Positions 45,530-58,247 of a stretch of 64,000 nt of DNA are shown here, piece after piece (the first letter of the stretch is position 1; every line of letters starts with the position of its first letter). Origin of the DNA: Datnioides undecimradiatus (Eukaryota > Chordata > Actinopteri > Lobotiformes > Datnioididae); the NCBI GenBank assembly GCA_008933995.1, contig WARS01000029.1, positions 8,184,332 through 8,248,331 on the forward strand, read 5' to 3'. Made by a program: the position numbers and the translations under genes. The notes under the pieces are model-generated. The model did no database searches, was not told where the DNA came from, and was given only the letters and a program-made list of their open reading frames with translations.

Positions 45530-48500
45530 GGTGGTCTCAGTTGTATTATTGGCTGGAAAAAGTGGTGGGTTTTTGACTGAAACCAGATAAAGCTGGTGCA
45601 CTAAACTGGTGTTACTGTTTGCCCAGTGTACCCAAATGAAAAGAGATTCGTGAGAAGAGGTTGGCGAATAGTTTACATCAGAAGCCTGTTCACTGAGTTA
45701 CCTGGGTAATTCAGTAAACCTGCTGCTTGGAACTGGCACTAGTTGAAACTGTGGGTGCACTCCAAAACTCAAAGGCACTGTGCTGGTTTTTACTTGTTGG
45801 CGGTGGTTGCACTTTATTTCAAGTTGGCAGTTGACACTGTCATCCTGAATTGACTACTCTGTGGCACAGACAGTATACCACATTTAAGTGCATTAGACAT
45901 TTTTCTCACCTTTGCTACAAGTAAAGTAGATTTGTCAAATGCATCGGAGCCACTGCTCACTAGACGTTTACAGCAAAAATTAGAAAATGGCAATAAATTG
46001 GCCTAAGCTGTCAGTCACCAAAAAAAACTTCCATTATCAGCTGACAAATTGGTTACTCTAATTCTGCAATTGAGAAGGAAACCGAAAAGTAAAGTGGGGA
46101 AAATGTAATCCTATGGGTGTCTAAAATGTAAGCATGCTGGATTACACAGGATACATTCTCCTTCCTCCAATCACACAAAGACCACAGTGGTGACTGCATG
46201 AGTTTTAATGTTAAACAGTTCTATACAAATATAAGGAACTCATCTTACATTGGCAATTTCCATACAAACACCTGCTCTGTTCAATTCAGTAATGCCTGTG
46301 AAACAACAAATCATGGCTGTGAAACAACAAAATCATGGCCTTAAAGTGACCCAACACCAGTCGACCATTTCCCTCCAATTTACCAACATTTGAATGAAAC
46401 TGAAGTATTCTGAGGTATTTTGAGTCGTACTGATGTCTCAAATGCACAGCAAAGAGCAGTTACACTTCAGTTGAATTTAAAAGACAGAGATGAATTTGAG
46501 CATAAGACATGAGTCCTGTGTTTATTCCAGTTAATGTGGCTTCAGCATGACAGTGGTGCATCTTTGGTACTGCATTCTCTTGTACATGGTAACAGGTGTT
46601 TAAAAAAGCCTTATTCCAGTGTAATTAAAAATCCACCCTCTTATGAGCCACATATATTCAAACATATCTAATCAGGATCCTCTTTTATAATTTAGTCCTC
46701 TCTGTTGTCCCCATAACCTTTCATCAGACAGGTCAGTGGTCAGACAGCAGGGGTTTGGTCTTACCGTTTTACACCTTCAGTTTATACAGGAGGTACTAAC
46801 AATGCCTTTGCAGTGGTCTTGTGCATTGGTGATACATTGGAATAAGGCTGTTGTGAAGCTAAGTGTTTCTGACATTAACCATGATCAGCTCATGCTGAGG
46901 AGCCGACGGTCTCAGATGCATTTTCTTCATGCTTGATTAAAGGCTGGTACTAATCTGTCATAATCTGATGAAGCCATGAAAAAAACACAGTTGTGGGGAA
47001 AAAGCACTGGTATTAAAATAAATGAGAACAGGGAGAGGTGTCAATACCTACAAATTACTTGTATTAACTATGACCAGGCATCTATGCTAGAAATGTTATT
47101 GCTAATTCAGTGATGCTCGCATGTAGCGGCTGATGTCCCAGAGAGTAGTAACCTGTCAAAATGATCAAACATCTGTGTTATTTGACTGAAGGTACAATAA
47201 TACTTCTAAATGGGATCCATAGCAGCATAATGCAGTAGCGTTATAACAAGGTACTTGAAAAATCAAATGCAAATAATTTCAGACCATTGACATCATGGAA
47301 TGCTAATAATGCAGATCATTGACATAATGGTAGTACATTTTTTTAACAGATTTGACCTGTTTAAATTACATTTTGTCAAGTTATCATCTTCCTGGCAGCT
47401 ATTACATCATCAGCTGTAAACAACTGCACCTTATTTGTACCTATATTATTTATCATGTAAAGTAAACATGGGGGGGCCAAGAAGCAAAGATTGATAGCTT
47501 TGTGCGAGAACTTCTGATGACGATGTCTGACAGACGAGTCAATTAAGTACCCACTTACTAAAACTACTGCAGTTGTGCTTCTAACTCTGTTTGCACAATG
47601 CTAAGTAATCTGTGCACACACACATACACACGCACACACACAAACAGCTTCACATTCCTTGGCAGGTACGGGGCTTCTGCAAAGCTCATGCAGTGCTTTC
47701 ATAGTGATCTATGCTCTGCAGCTCCACCGAGCCTCTCTCTCTCTAGGGTCATTATTACTATTATGGTAAATGGTAGTGTTGGGCAACACAGAGAAAGTAC
47801 AAAAAGTAGAACTAGACCATATTGTGAACATTGACCAATGTAAACAAAATAAAACATGGCACAAACATTATCAAGTGCAACCTCAGGTTCACCTCAATAT
47901 CATCGGGGTGGGAAAGCAGCATCTTGGTCCAACAGGCCACAGTGACACGTCACCACCTTACTTCACCTGTTGCCGTACTTGTCAAAGTCGCCTGATGGAG
48001 TTGACAAAGCTACCAGCTGCAGCTTGAATTCTGCAGCAATTTTAGCTTGTCGCCAAATTCTGATTTCCCACCCAGACTGTGAGAAACCCATCGATGAACA
48101 TGAATAATAGAATAAGTTGTGAGAAAGAGCGGTCCTCATAAAACAGGAAATGTTCGTACGCTGGCGATTCTCAGAGGGCAGAATGAGAGCGGGCCGTTGC
48201 ATCTGTGAGTCTGTTGATGTTGTGGCTGGTGTGAGGCCAGTCCAGGCTGCCGATGGTGAACTGGAGCTGACTTACACTGTCTTTGCCTCCACGAGTCCTT
48301 ACCACAGCCAAACTCCTACTGTATGCATCTCCACAGTGTTGAGGGAAGGATGACACCGGCATGAACTCAAGGTCGTTATTGTAAAAAGCAGACTCTTTTC
48401 TTCTGAAGTTTGTTTTCATTGTTGTCTCTGACTTCTAAGATCTCCCAGTAACATTATGAGAAAATGCCTAACCAAAAGCCTTATTATTATGTGTAGGCCT

Positions 48501-48736
48501 CAGGCTGTGTGTTTTTTCACTGAGAGAAAAAATACAAAGAAAGTCACGGTGTTTCTATAAACCAAATGTCTAAATTAATGATGAATGTTTCTGATTAATT
48601 TAGGTGTAAAATATGAACGTGTTTTAAGTGCATCTGATGTGAGCTGAGTCCTGCTACTACAGGACGGCAGTTTTACTTTTACTGTCTGTGCCTGACTGAT
48701 CATCCGACTCTGCAGGTAAACAGAGCACCACTGGTT
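45530..48736. other. Intergenic between convergent uba52 and homer3
   Basis: No coding sequence recognised; contains the CA tract at 47616. Open frames are under 86 codons and overlap each other. Confidence 0.5.
47616..47645. repeat. Imperfect (CA)n tract
   Basis: CACACACACATACACACGCA followed by CACACACAAACA, between uba52 and homer3. Confidence 0.85.
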
Positions 48737-49468
48737 TTTATTAGGCAGGCAGATATTTTGATTCAAGTACAAGTGGACCGCCCACTTGCATGACATGAAA
48801 TGGTTGAAAATGAATTGATACCATTGGAAATGTCTGCTTTTGTAAAATAGCAAGCTTAAATTCAGTTTTGGTGCAAGTCCTTTTTTTACTTTTTAAAGGT
48901 ACTCTGTGTATGATTTGCCATGAATCATCATTACTTAATTCTTTTTGATATCAGTATGATTGAGACCACAACTGAAAGGACTGACAGCTTTTATGAGCCA
49001 CTGCATTTCAAACCGTAAACCACTGTGTCACAATTTGAAAAAATACACTGGATTGTCATGGCACCAAAAACAGTAAGAGGGCGCTGTTGTTCCAGAGCAA
49101 ATGGATTTAATGCTGTCAGTCAGAAAGTGAACAGGCGGCTGCTTAGAGCTTTGATATGGAAAAGTAAGTAGCCGTAGCCATACTGCCAACTGTTAATGAT
49201 TATCATACCAAGGTTGCAGTATTAACGTGACAAAGGTGTACAGCACAGATGTATTATTTTGCACACAGCACCTTTAGAAGGTTTCTGATACCTGCTGTTT
49301 ACCTGCACTGAGCTTGAAAAAAACAGATCAATAGACGTAAACACCTGCACCTCCCACCCCATATTGCTTTGATTGTTGTTCTGCTGATAACATCAGTAAA
49401 ACACAAATCAAGGCCACACAGGTGGAAGCACTGATGACTGTGGAGATGCAGCCCGGCTGCTGCTGTGG
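48737..49468 (-). other. Probable homer3 3' UTR with candidate poly(A) signal
   Basis: After the stop at 49469-49471 the first AATAAA I see on the minus strand is at 48742-48737. If used, most of this 3' UTR is the candidate inverted-repeat element at 48894-49276. Convergent uba52 ends 3.2 kb away, so no overlap is expected. Confidence 0.3.
48894..49276. mobile_element. Candidate MITE with short diverged terminal inverted repeats
   Basis: The left end TAAAGGTACTCTGTGTA and the reverse complement of the right end TAAAGGTGCTGTGTGCA agree at 14 of 17 positions, 383 bases apart. Elements with TAAAGGTGCT-type ends are common in fish genomes as far as I recall. The interior also has a GAGGGCGCTGTTGTTCC segment seen in such repeats. 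No target duplication is clear. Confidence 0.45.
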
Positions 49469-52400
49469 CTATTTGTCGATAAGCTTTGCCAGGCTCTGTC
49501 TCAGGTCGTTCAGGTCGCAGATTTTGACGTCCAGAACCTCGATGATACGTCGTACCTCAACCTCTGCCTGCTCCTGCTCCTTCCGGCTGGAGGCCAGCGT
49601 CTTTTCAGCACTCTGAACCTGATTCTCCAACTCTGTGTTTCGTCTCTCCACATCCTGCAGACACATAAAATGTTTATGCAGTTTTCTCGTCTGGATGCAT
49701 GTGTTTCTGGATATTTAATGCATGGGTTACTGTTTAAGTAGATAGACAGGTGGCTAGATGGACAGACAGATGGATACTTTATTACTGCCATGCAATTCAA
49801 CAAGAAGGGGAGAAAAACTATTTTGAATGAGCGTCAAATGCCCTTAAACATTTATAAAGTACCTTTTTTAACACCTGCACTAGCAATGTTTATCACTCTT
49901 GAGAGTGACTGCAACATGCCATTAATGTAAGCCCGGATTACAGTGTTTACTTATCAGGCTTAGATCAGGCTTATTTGCTGGTTTTATCAACTCTTTACAC
50001 GGCCAGTTCAAAGGTGCTACTTTATGCAGCACAGCTTCACTCTGTACGCGACAATGAATAGACTTTGAAATGAACACAAGGACGGCAAAGGTCAAATATG
50101 AATAAACTAAATTCACAAATGACAGCACAAAAAGACAGAAGAGCGAATAAAGGCTGTGCAACCCTGTATTTGCATCTGAAATTCATTGCAATTTGGTTTC
50201 TCTTGGAGTCCTTGTTTCTCCTGTGCTGATTCTCTGCTGCAGGTCTGAACTGGGCTGCAACAACGTTAGTTGGCTGTGTGGCTCCATGTAGTTTACAGAA
50301 AAGAAAACAGCATATAAGCCAGTCAGCACTCTGCAGAACTTTACCTCAGACTATTTTTTTGGATAAATGAGGAAGCTTCTGGTCTACACATGTCAAACCC
50401 ACCACAACATGATGGAAAAATCTAAAAAGGTCACTGTAAATATGGTGGCGGCAACAAAAACAGATACACTGGTATAATCTGCAGAATAGAAATCAGTGAA
50501 ACATCTTGTACTAATGGAAGACTTGAAAAGAAATCCTTCAAAGACTGAACTGGTGACCTCCCAGTGACTGCATCACAAGCGTCAGTGTTTAAAGCAAGAA
50601 TAGATGAATGTCTCTCTTCACACTGAAGATGAAATGTAATGTTATTCGTCCCTGTAAGTGAAGTAGTTTTCCTCCTTTTTTTGTGATACAATAAAAACTC
50701 CACCAAGTTAAGTAACACTTCAAATTTAGGTGAGAACAACCTCCCATTATGCCTGAGTGTTGCTCGGGATTTTTAACGCCCAGCAGAACCATCAACTATT
50801 ACCATTCATCATGTTTTATAAGAGCTGTAGCCTTGAAAACAGCCAGCTTAACGTCTGTCTTCAAAGTGTTAGAGTTTTTTCTGAGCCCACAGCACATAAC
50901 TGTTACTTCCTCAAGGATTATATGAAGAAAAATAAATAAAAACATAAATGTAAGCTTTTCACTGCTTATCGCTTCACACGATTTTATTGTTCTGTGTCTC
51001 AGTTGCACAGAAAGGAAACAAAGAGGGCTACAGCTACTATGACTCTTTTTCTCAGTATTATTTCTCATGTATTATTTAATTAATAATTTAAAAAATTTGT
51101 AATGCCAAACCTATAAATGATGTATTCAATATATTGACCTGTCAGTTGTTCTTGTGAAGCAAAGCAAAGCAGGTCTGACTGCAACAACAGCAAGCCTGTC
51201 AAGTTTCACAGCAGAGAGAAACAACACACTGGGCGAGTTGTCGACTTACCTGGAGTCTCTGCATGGCCTCCTCCCTCTCCTTCTCTAGCTCACTCACGTC
51301 TGTTTTCTTGCTCTGTAGATTGTGAATTTCCTGAGAACACAGTGATTTCAAACTGTCACACCAGCACATTCAAGCCGCCTCCACCGCACCGCTACCGCCC
51401 ATCCACCTCCCCTGTTCATCAGAACATTTGTGCCTTGATTTGCACCAGATTATTTCATGCATGTGGTTCTAAGAGAAGCTGAGTCATTCGTCATAAACCA
51501 GGTTGGTGGTTGGTGAATTTGGGACACGTTGATGTTTTTTGGGGAGCTACAGATTCAGCCCCCCAGGGGGAAACATATCAGAGTAACCTTGCAACAAATT
51601 CTGTTGCCAAAAGTGGAACTTTTTAGATGACGTGACAGATACAGTTATGTTAATGAGGCTGCAGGGCAGCTTTCGAGGAATATTTCACTTTAATATCAGA
51701 TTTATTTATCAAGGGAAAATTATATTTGGCCGAACGTGCCCAGCATGCATTAAATGGACATTGTGCTGGCTCATAAAGGCACAAAGTATTTGCAAGGTGA
51801 TCTGCCCAGCATCATAAAATTCACATTAAAGCAGGCTTGGAAACAGTTCTGAAGGTGAGTCAGAGAGTCCTGATTTCATTTAGCATGTGGGCGGCAGCTC
51901 TGGACATCTGCAGCATTCATTTTTGTGTGTCTGTCTTTGTCTGACCAATGAATCATCAAGAAATATGACAGTGGCTCAAAGATAAATTGAGGACTTTGGA
52001 GATATTAAAACTCGAGGGGCATGAGTAAATGCAAAAATATACATTCTCTTCTTTTATAACCACAAGTCATAATCGTGGACAAAACAAAATAGGATTAGTG
52101 AAGCAGAAAGACTTTGTTAAAAGCCTTAGAGATGATCCACAGAGCAAATACTCAATACTCTGTTTTCTTAAACTGAAAATAAACAGTTACTGTACGTCTG
52201 CGATGTATTAGACTTAGATTCTCCACACTCAGGCTCCCTCTTGGATGATATATGGATTTGGATAGTATGTGGTGGAGGCAGTGAACTAGTGTCTCGCCTG
52301 GTCTTTGTCTTTCAGCAAGGCTTCCAGCTCCTCCACTGACTGACTCAGCTCCTCTCTACCAGTCTGACCAGCAGCAGGTTGCCCCAGCTGGGCCTCAAGC

Positions 52401-53976
52401 TCTGCCACCTGGAACACACACACACACATGCAGACAGACAATTAATATATATTAATAAAAAGCTGATGAATATAGTGCAGTACACTAACATTACAAGCTA
52501 AGTCATGCTTTAAACACAAAGAACAGCTGCGGCTGGTGGAAATATAGTTAGTTTTGCTGATATTTTGTCATAAACCAAAGTACTGGACAAAAATGCAGTT
52601 TTAAACCTGATGGTGGCGCTACATGAAGGGATCACCAAAGTTATGTCAACTTCTATGGAGGTTCCTGAATATGTGCATCAGTTTTAATGGCAATATATCA
52701 AATAATTATTGAAACATTACAATATAAAACCACAAACATCAACTTAATGGTATCCATCCAAGAGCTGCTGAAATAGTTTAGTAAGAACTGACGTGGGGGT
52801 CACATTTATAAAAAGAGAGTCCATTACAAGATAAATATAATGGAAAAGAGAAAGTTTAAAGAGGAGGGTATTAAAAGATCTTGTGAATGCTGAGAGGGCA
52901 GGGGGATTGTTCTTTAATGCTGGTTATTTCTAGATCCCGGCTTGTGACCAAAGGTGCCTGTTAGAGCTCCCAGTGAGTGTGAAACACTCGCCTATTGAAC
53001 TCTGACACGCTACATCATTAGTGTCTATTAAATCTGCTCTTAAAACTTTCTTTTATAGGAAAAAACCTTTATGAATATTTAATATGTTGCTGGGTATTAT
53101 CATCCCACTTTTGCCATTTTGCTTTTTTTTTCCCCTGCCTTTTATTTTGTCCCCCGGTGTTTTATGATCGCTGTGTTGTTTTTATTTGTTTTGTTTATCA
53201 GCAATTTTCTCCTTCCCTCTATAGCCCTTTATTACTTTGTTAACAGAAGTGCCTTATGAATAAATACAAGTTCATCATATTCTTACAATATAGGTGACAT
53301 GATCCCTGAACAAGCAGACAGCGAAAGCACCCACAACACAATATAGATATTGAAACAAATAGAAATGTTAACAAATAATCCTAGTTTGTAAACAACACAG
53401 TCCTCATTATAGCTTGACTGATGAGAGTCAGCAGCAGACTGGACATAGAGAAACCAGGACTTTCAACGGTGCTACAAAACTCTTAGTCTTGGTGTCATAC
53501 TTGAGCACAATGGCTGGCTCATTTTAAATTGATTTTAAATTGATCCTGAGCCCGCAAAAATCCCTCCAGGAGTTGGAAAGTCTCTGTCTGATTTAGTTAT
53601 ATAATCTAATTGAATCCTTTAGACCTTTGTCTGAATCTGATCAGTCCATGTTTCATGGGAATACACAATTAGGTTTTTCAAGAATTTGTTGATGGACTAA
53701 CACGACACACAGGAATCTGAAAAGGAGAAACAGAAATGCATTGTTCTGAGGAGCATAATGCATCTCATGTTAGTTGTTACCCACTGAATTGGTTTCGAAA
53801 CGGTTGTATAAATCAAGACATGACCCTTCACCACCAGTGAAAACATGAACATCAGCAGAATTAGCATTAAAAGGTTTTTGTACTAATGAAATGTGCAAAT
53901 ACAGTAACATAGTCTCACACACACATTTGATGATTACAACATAAACCAACAGAGGGTCATCGCCCACATGTATCTG

Positions 53977-54018
<42 letters not shown>

Positions 54019-57000
54019 GTGATAGCCACAGCTGATACACGTCCATTAGTCAGGCCTCAGAGTGTCTTCACAGCAGCTTCCATCATGCATTTCTCTGCTT
54101 TGCAAACAACACATGAATCAAGGACATTTTGTTGATTCATACCATCTCTCATCACACACACACACACACATTTATTTGGGAAAAAAAGCTTTTCTGCCAG
54201 TGGTCACAGTACTGAACTCTCTCGCCTTGGAGACTTTCTTTTAATTGCTGGAGGGCTGTGACCTTGTGCAAAATCATGAAAAATGTTTCTTTTTTCCCCC
54301 CAATCTGACCCACTTCTCTGTGTTTAACGTATTAACAGAAAAGCCAAAGAGGGTGAGCGAGAGTCTGACTAAACAAGGGCAAACTGTTCAGCCTTTGAAG
54401 TTGGCGCATGATGTGATTTAAAGTTTGTGCTTCACTGAGTATCTACTCAGTTTCCTTTCAGGGTTTTGTATCTCAATAGGCACTAAAAGTGGTTAGGGGT
54501 TCAATTCCCACCGGGCCTTGCTAACAACTAAGGAAAAACAACATAATATCATTTTTGCAAGCACTGGGAGTAATTAGATTAAGACAATAATTGAATAGTG
54601 TCTTGCATTTTTACACAGCTTGAATATCAGGCTCTGTAAACAAGCTGTCCACAAATTCATTTAAATCCTGAGAAGACTCAAAAGATGCCAAGTTGTTTGA
54701 AAAACTTAAAATAAAATCTGTGTTTATGAGCACAGATACACAGACACACAGTTCAGAAGTCTGACAGTCCTCTCATTAGGATAATCAGATCAAAAGGTTA
54801 ACATGACAGTATGAGTGCAGTCAGCGCCGCATTGACTTGCCTAAATGAGTGACTGTACACATGATGACAGCTGACAAATCAAATATCTGTCTTTAGTTAC
54901 TGTTTTTTTCTCATATACATTTACTCATAATAACTGAAATAATTCTAAATCGTCTCAACTGCCAACAGCCAAATATTGAACTGAGAGTAGAATAAGCCTT
55001 AAAGTCAGCTTACTGTTTGAAACGATTATTTAATTAATAGATTAGTCAACTGGCTGATTTACAGGTGCTCAAAGGCAAATGTTTGCTGGTTTTCTTGGTC
55101 TTCTGTAATAGCAAACTGATTATATTAGCATTTTGGACCGTTTGTCAAACAAAACAAACACTTTGAAGATATTTCCTTGGTCTGAGAGAATCGTGATGGA
55201 TATTTTTTCAGCTAGTTTCTGCAATTTTATCAACCACACCATTCATTTGATTTGATAAAATAACTGGCAGATTAATAATGATAACAAGAGCACAGGGGAA
55301 TGCCTCGACTCTTGATCCCTGTAGTTTTAATTTTAATGGTGACGGTGACGTATGAATCATAGCAACACTCGCTATTGCTAATTGCTCGCATTTCAACTGA
55401 TTGAATGTTTGAAATATAAATGTTTGTGTGTGTGTCTGTGCATGTGTGTGTGTGTCTGTGCGTGTGTGTGTGTGTGTGTGTGAGGGGAGAAAAGGTTTCC
55501 TGCTTCCAAGTCAATATTTCCCTTTCTCTTACTTTAGCATCTCTTCTGCATTTTTCACAGGCAATTTCAAAGTGGCTCTTTATAGATTCAGCACCATGCT
55601 ACGTCACACACCATCCAAGCCAAGCTGCAGAAAACCACTGCAGGTTGAAAGGGGGTTGGGGTCCATATGATCCCAGAGGACTCAGACCCTTCGTATCCAC
55701 TCTGTATGTGACAGCTACTGTCCCCAGAGGCACTGGCTCCATGTCTTTGAACTCCACCCAAATAAACCCAGGAAACATGATCTCTGTGTAAATGAAATTT
55801 CCCAACATTTTAATCTTAACAGACAGACAGGAGATTGAAAAACAAGCAGTGTTGTATAGCTTGTGCACGGCTGGCAGCATTGAGCTGAATGAGATGTCAT
55901 ATCAGATGCAGCACTCAATGCACATGAAACAACCAAACAAATGATGACAGTGGTCAATTTCCTATTAGATCTTGAAGATAATCTACAGATTTGTTGCAGC
56001 AATAACCGTTTATACCGTGGTATCTAGCCCTTTAAAATATATGGTTGTATTAGATGATTATGGGCAGTGTTGCAGACCAGGTAAGACTGATTTTCTATGA
56101 TTGTCTTATTATTATGCACTTATTTTATGTGAATTACATTGACTTTTTATGCTGAAATAGGTATGAAATAGACTTTTTTGTCTCGTCATGGGTTCATAAA
56201 CAGTATTTCAAATGATTTTTTTGTGCGATTTTTTATACAGTTTAACAGTTTGTCATTAAAAATGCTAATATTTGGATGTAAAATCCCCTCAGTCATCACC
56301 CTATTATTCACATTATGAATCCTCAGACAGTACCTCCCCTGTGTTCTTCCATCAGTCAGAAGAATCCTGCTCTGGCTCAGTTTATGTTCATCACTGGTTT
56401 ACCTGAACTAATTAGGAAAATCAGGGCTGTGCAGCTTTGATAGAGGTGTGCACGTTCTGAGCTCACCCTCTTCGCTGTCTTGGGACAGGAGCTGGAGACT
56501 CCGCATAATGATGATCAATAGCGATGAAAAATCACAGTTGCCAAAAAAACACAATTAACAAAAACAAACATTAAAGTGAACAATACACAACCACTAACAG
56601 TTGCATACAGTATATATCTAAATCACCACACATTATCCATGTGTTGCTGATTCTCCTTAAATCAGAGCAGGGGTCAGGCTCAATCCAGAAACCCAGAAAA
56701 TAAACCCAGAAGCTTCTGCTGTGGATGAACACAAACACGGCTGAAGTGTGACGAGAGAGAAAAAGCCAGCCAACCTCTCTCCTTCTGCTCCTACGATGAT
56801 TTATCTTCTCCCTCTAACTGGGGCAGGGAGCGGGGAGGAAGGGGGCAGTATAGGGTGTCCTGTCGCCCCCCCCCCCTTGCCAAACCCTGGAGGCCTGCTC
56901 CACTTCCAGCCACCTGGTTGACTTTGCTGCAGCATGTGTGTGTGTGTGTATTTAGGGGTTGGAGGGTGGGGGGGAGCAACCTTCACCTGGACTCACAGAG

Positions 57001-58203
57001 ATGGATGAAACCACAAGGCGGGCTAAAAATAAAAGGGCCAGTTTTCTGTCACTGGTGGTAATAGCTCCATTGCAGGCCGGTTGCAGCAGCATTTAATTCT
57101 GTCGCATCGAGGCAGCCTTGTTAAGCTTGACCAAGGGCATAATTTTACTCTCTCTAAATTAAAGATGAAACGTCTGCGTTCTGGCCCTGCGATTATCACG
57201 GGAGCCTGTCAACAGAAATATCCCAAGGAGGCGGGGGGGCTGGATGAAAAATGCATCTGCAGTTTGGAAGAGACCAAGCCCGCATGGGGACTGTAGTGTG
57301 ATAGTTAAAGATGTCTGGATGCTATCCCTGTGGTCAAACAACAGGAAAATGTTGCATAGCACAAGCCTAACCTGTCATTTAAAAACATATGCACGTACAC
57401 ACATTTCGGATTGACAAATTGGTGTAAAATATAAGCATGATCACACCTCCTACGCTATTATTCAATAAGAGCAAGTTAAAGTGAACTTGCTACAGTCTAC
57501 TTTATGGGTTGTTGGGTTTACTAGAGTTTTGTTCATATATTAGCTTTACAAAACTACACTGAAGAGATCTACTGAGCAGCTGATGCAGATGCCCTAGATA
57601 AAACACCAAGATGTTTGTGGAGTGACTTGTTTTGGAGAGATTTGCTGGAGGACACGTTTCCTCCTTTGAGTGTGAAGTGAATGACAGGAAGCGGAGTGTC
57701 ACATAATGCCACACTGATACCAAAACTAAGTTCTATCCAGGCTTATTGAGGTGGACTGCCCTGCTCTATATGAAAAAAAAAAATATCAGTATCGCCATCA
57801 CAGATATTTGTAATGCTTAACGTAGGTAAGTAGATGTGGTAAAGAGCAGGTAGTGATTTCCTCATCACTTTGCATTTCTTTAAACTATCATGTGATGCTT
57901 TGGAGATCTCCTACTACACTACACCAAAAGAAAATGATTAATTTGCAGAGTTAATTTTATTTGGATATAAAGTTTCAGGAAATTAGCTCAACTACTTTTC
58001 TGAACTGGTGCTCATACTCTAGATACATAATTTGAAACAGCAGGTAACCATAGCAACAATTCTGATGCCTCAAGCTCACTGACCTAAAACAATAGGTTAA
58101 ACAGATTATGATCAACTGAAACCTAGCTGCTTCTTCCCTTTCATAAGTGGCCATAGTTTCATAAAACATTTTCAAGTGTTTTGAAATAGGAAATAATTTT
58201 CTC

Positions 58204-58247
<44 letters not shown>

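Noticed and set aside
47598..47834. Open frame with a Cys/His-Thr start near 47.6 kb
   Set aside because: Its start is the CA tract; the rest has no similarity or splice context.
55272..55791. Open frames of 80-123 codons around 55.4 kb
   Set aside because: They are translations of the interrupted TG repeat plus short chance extensions on both strands.
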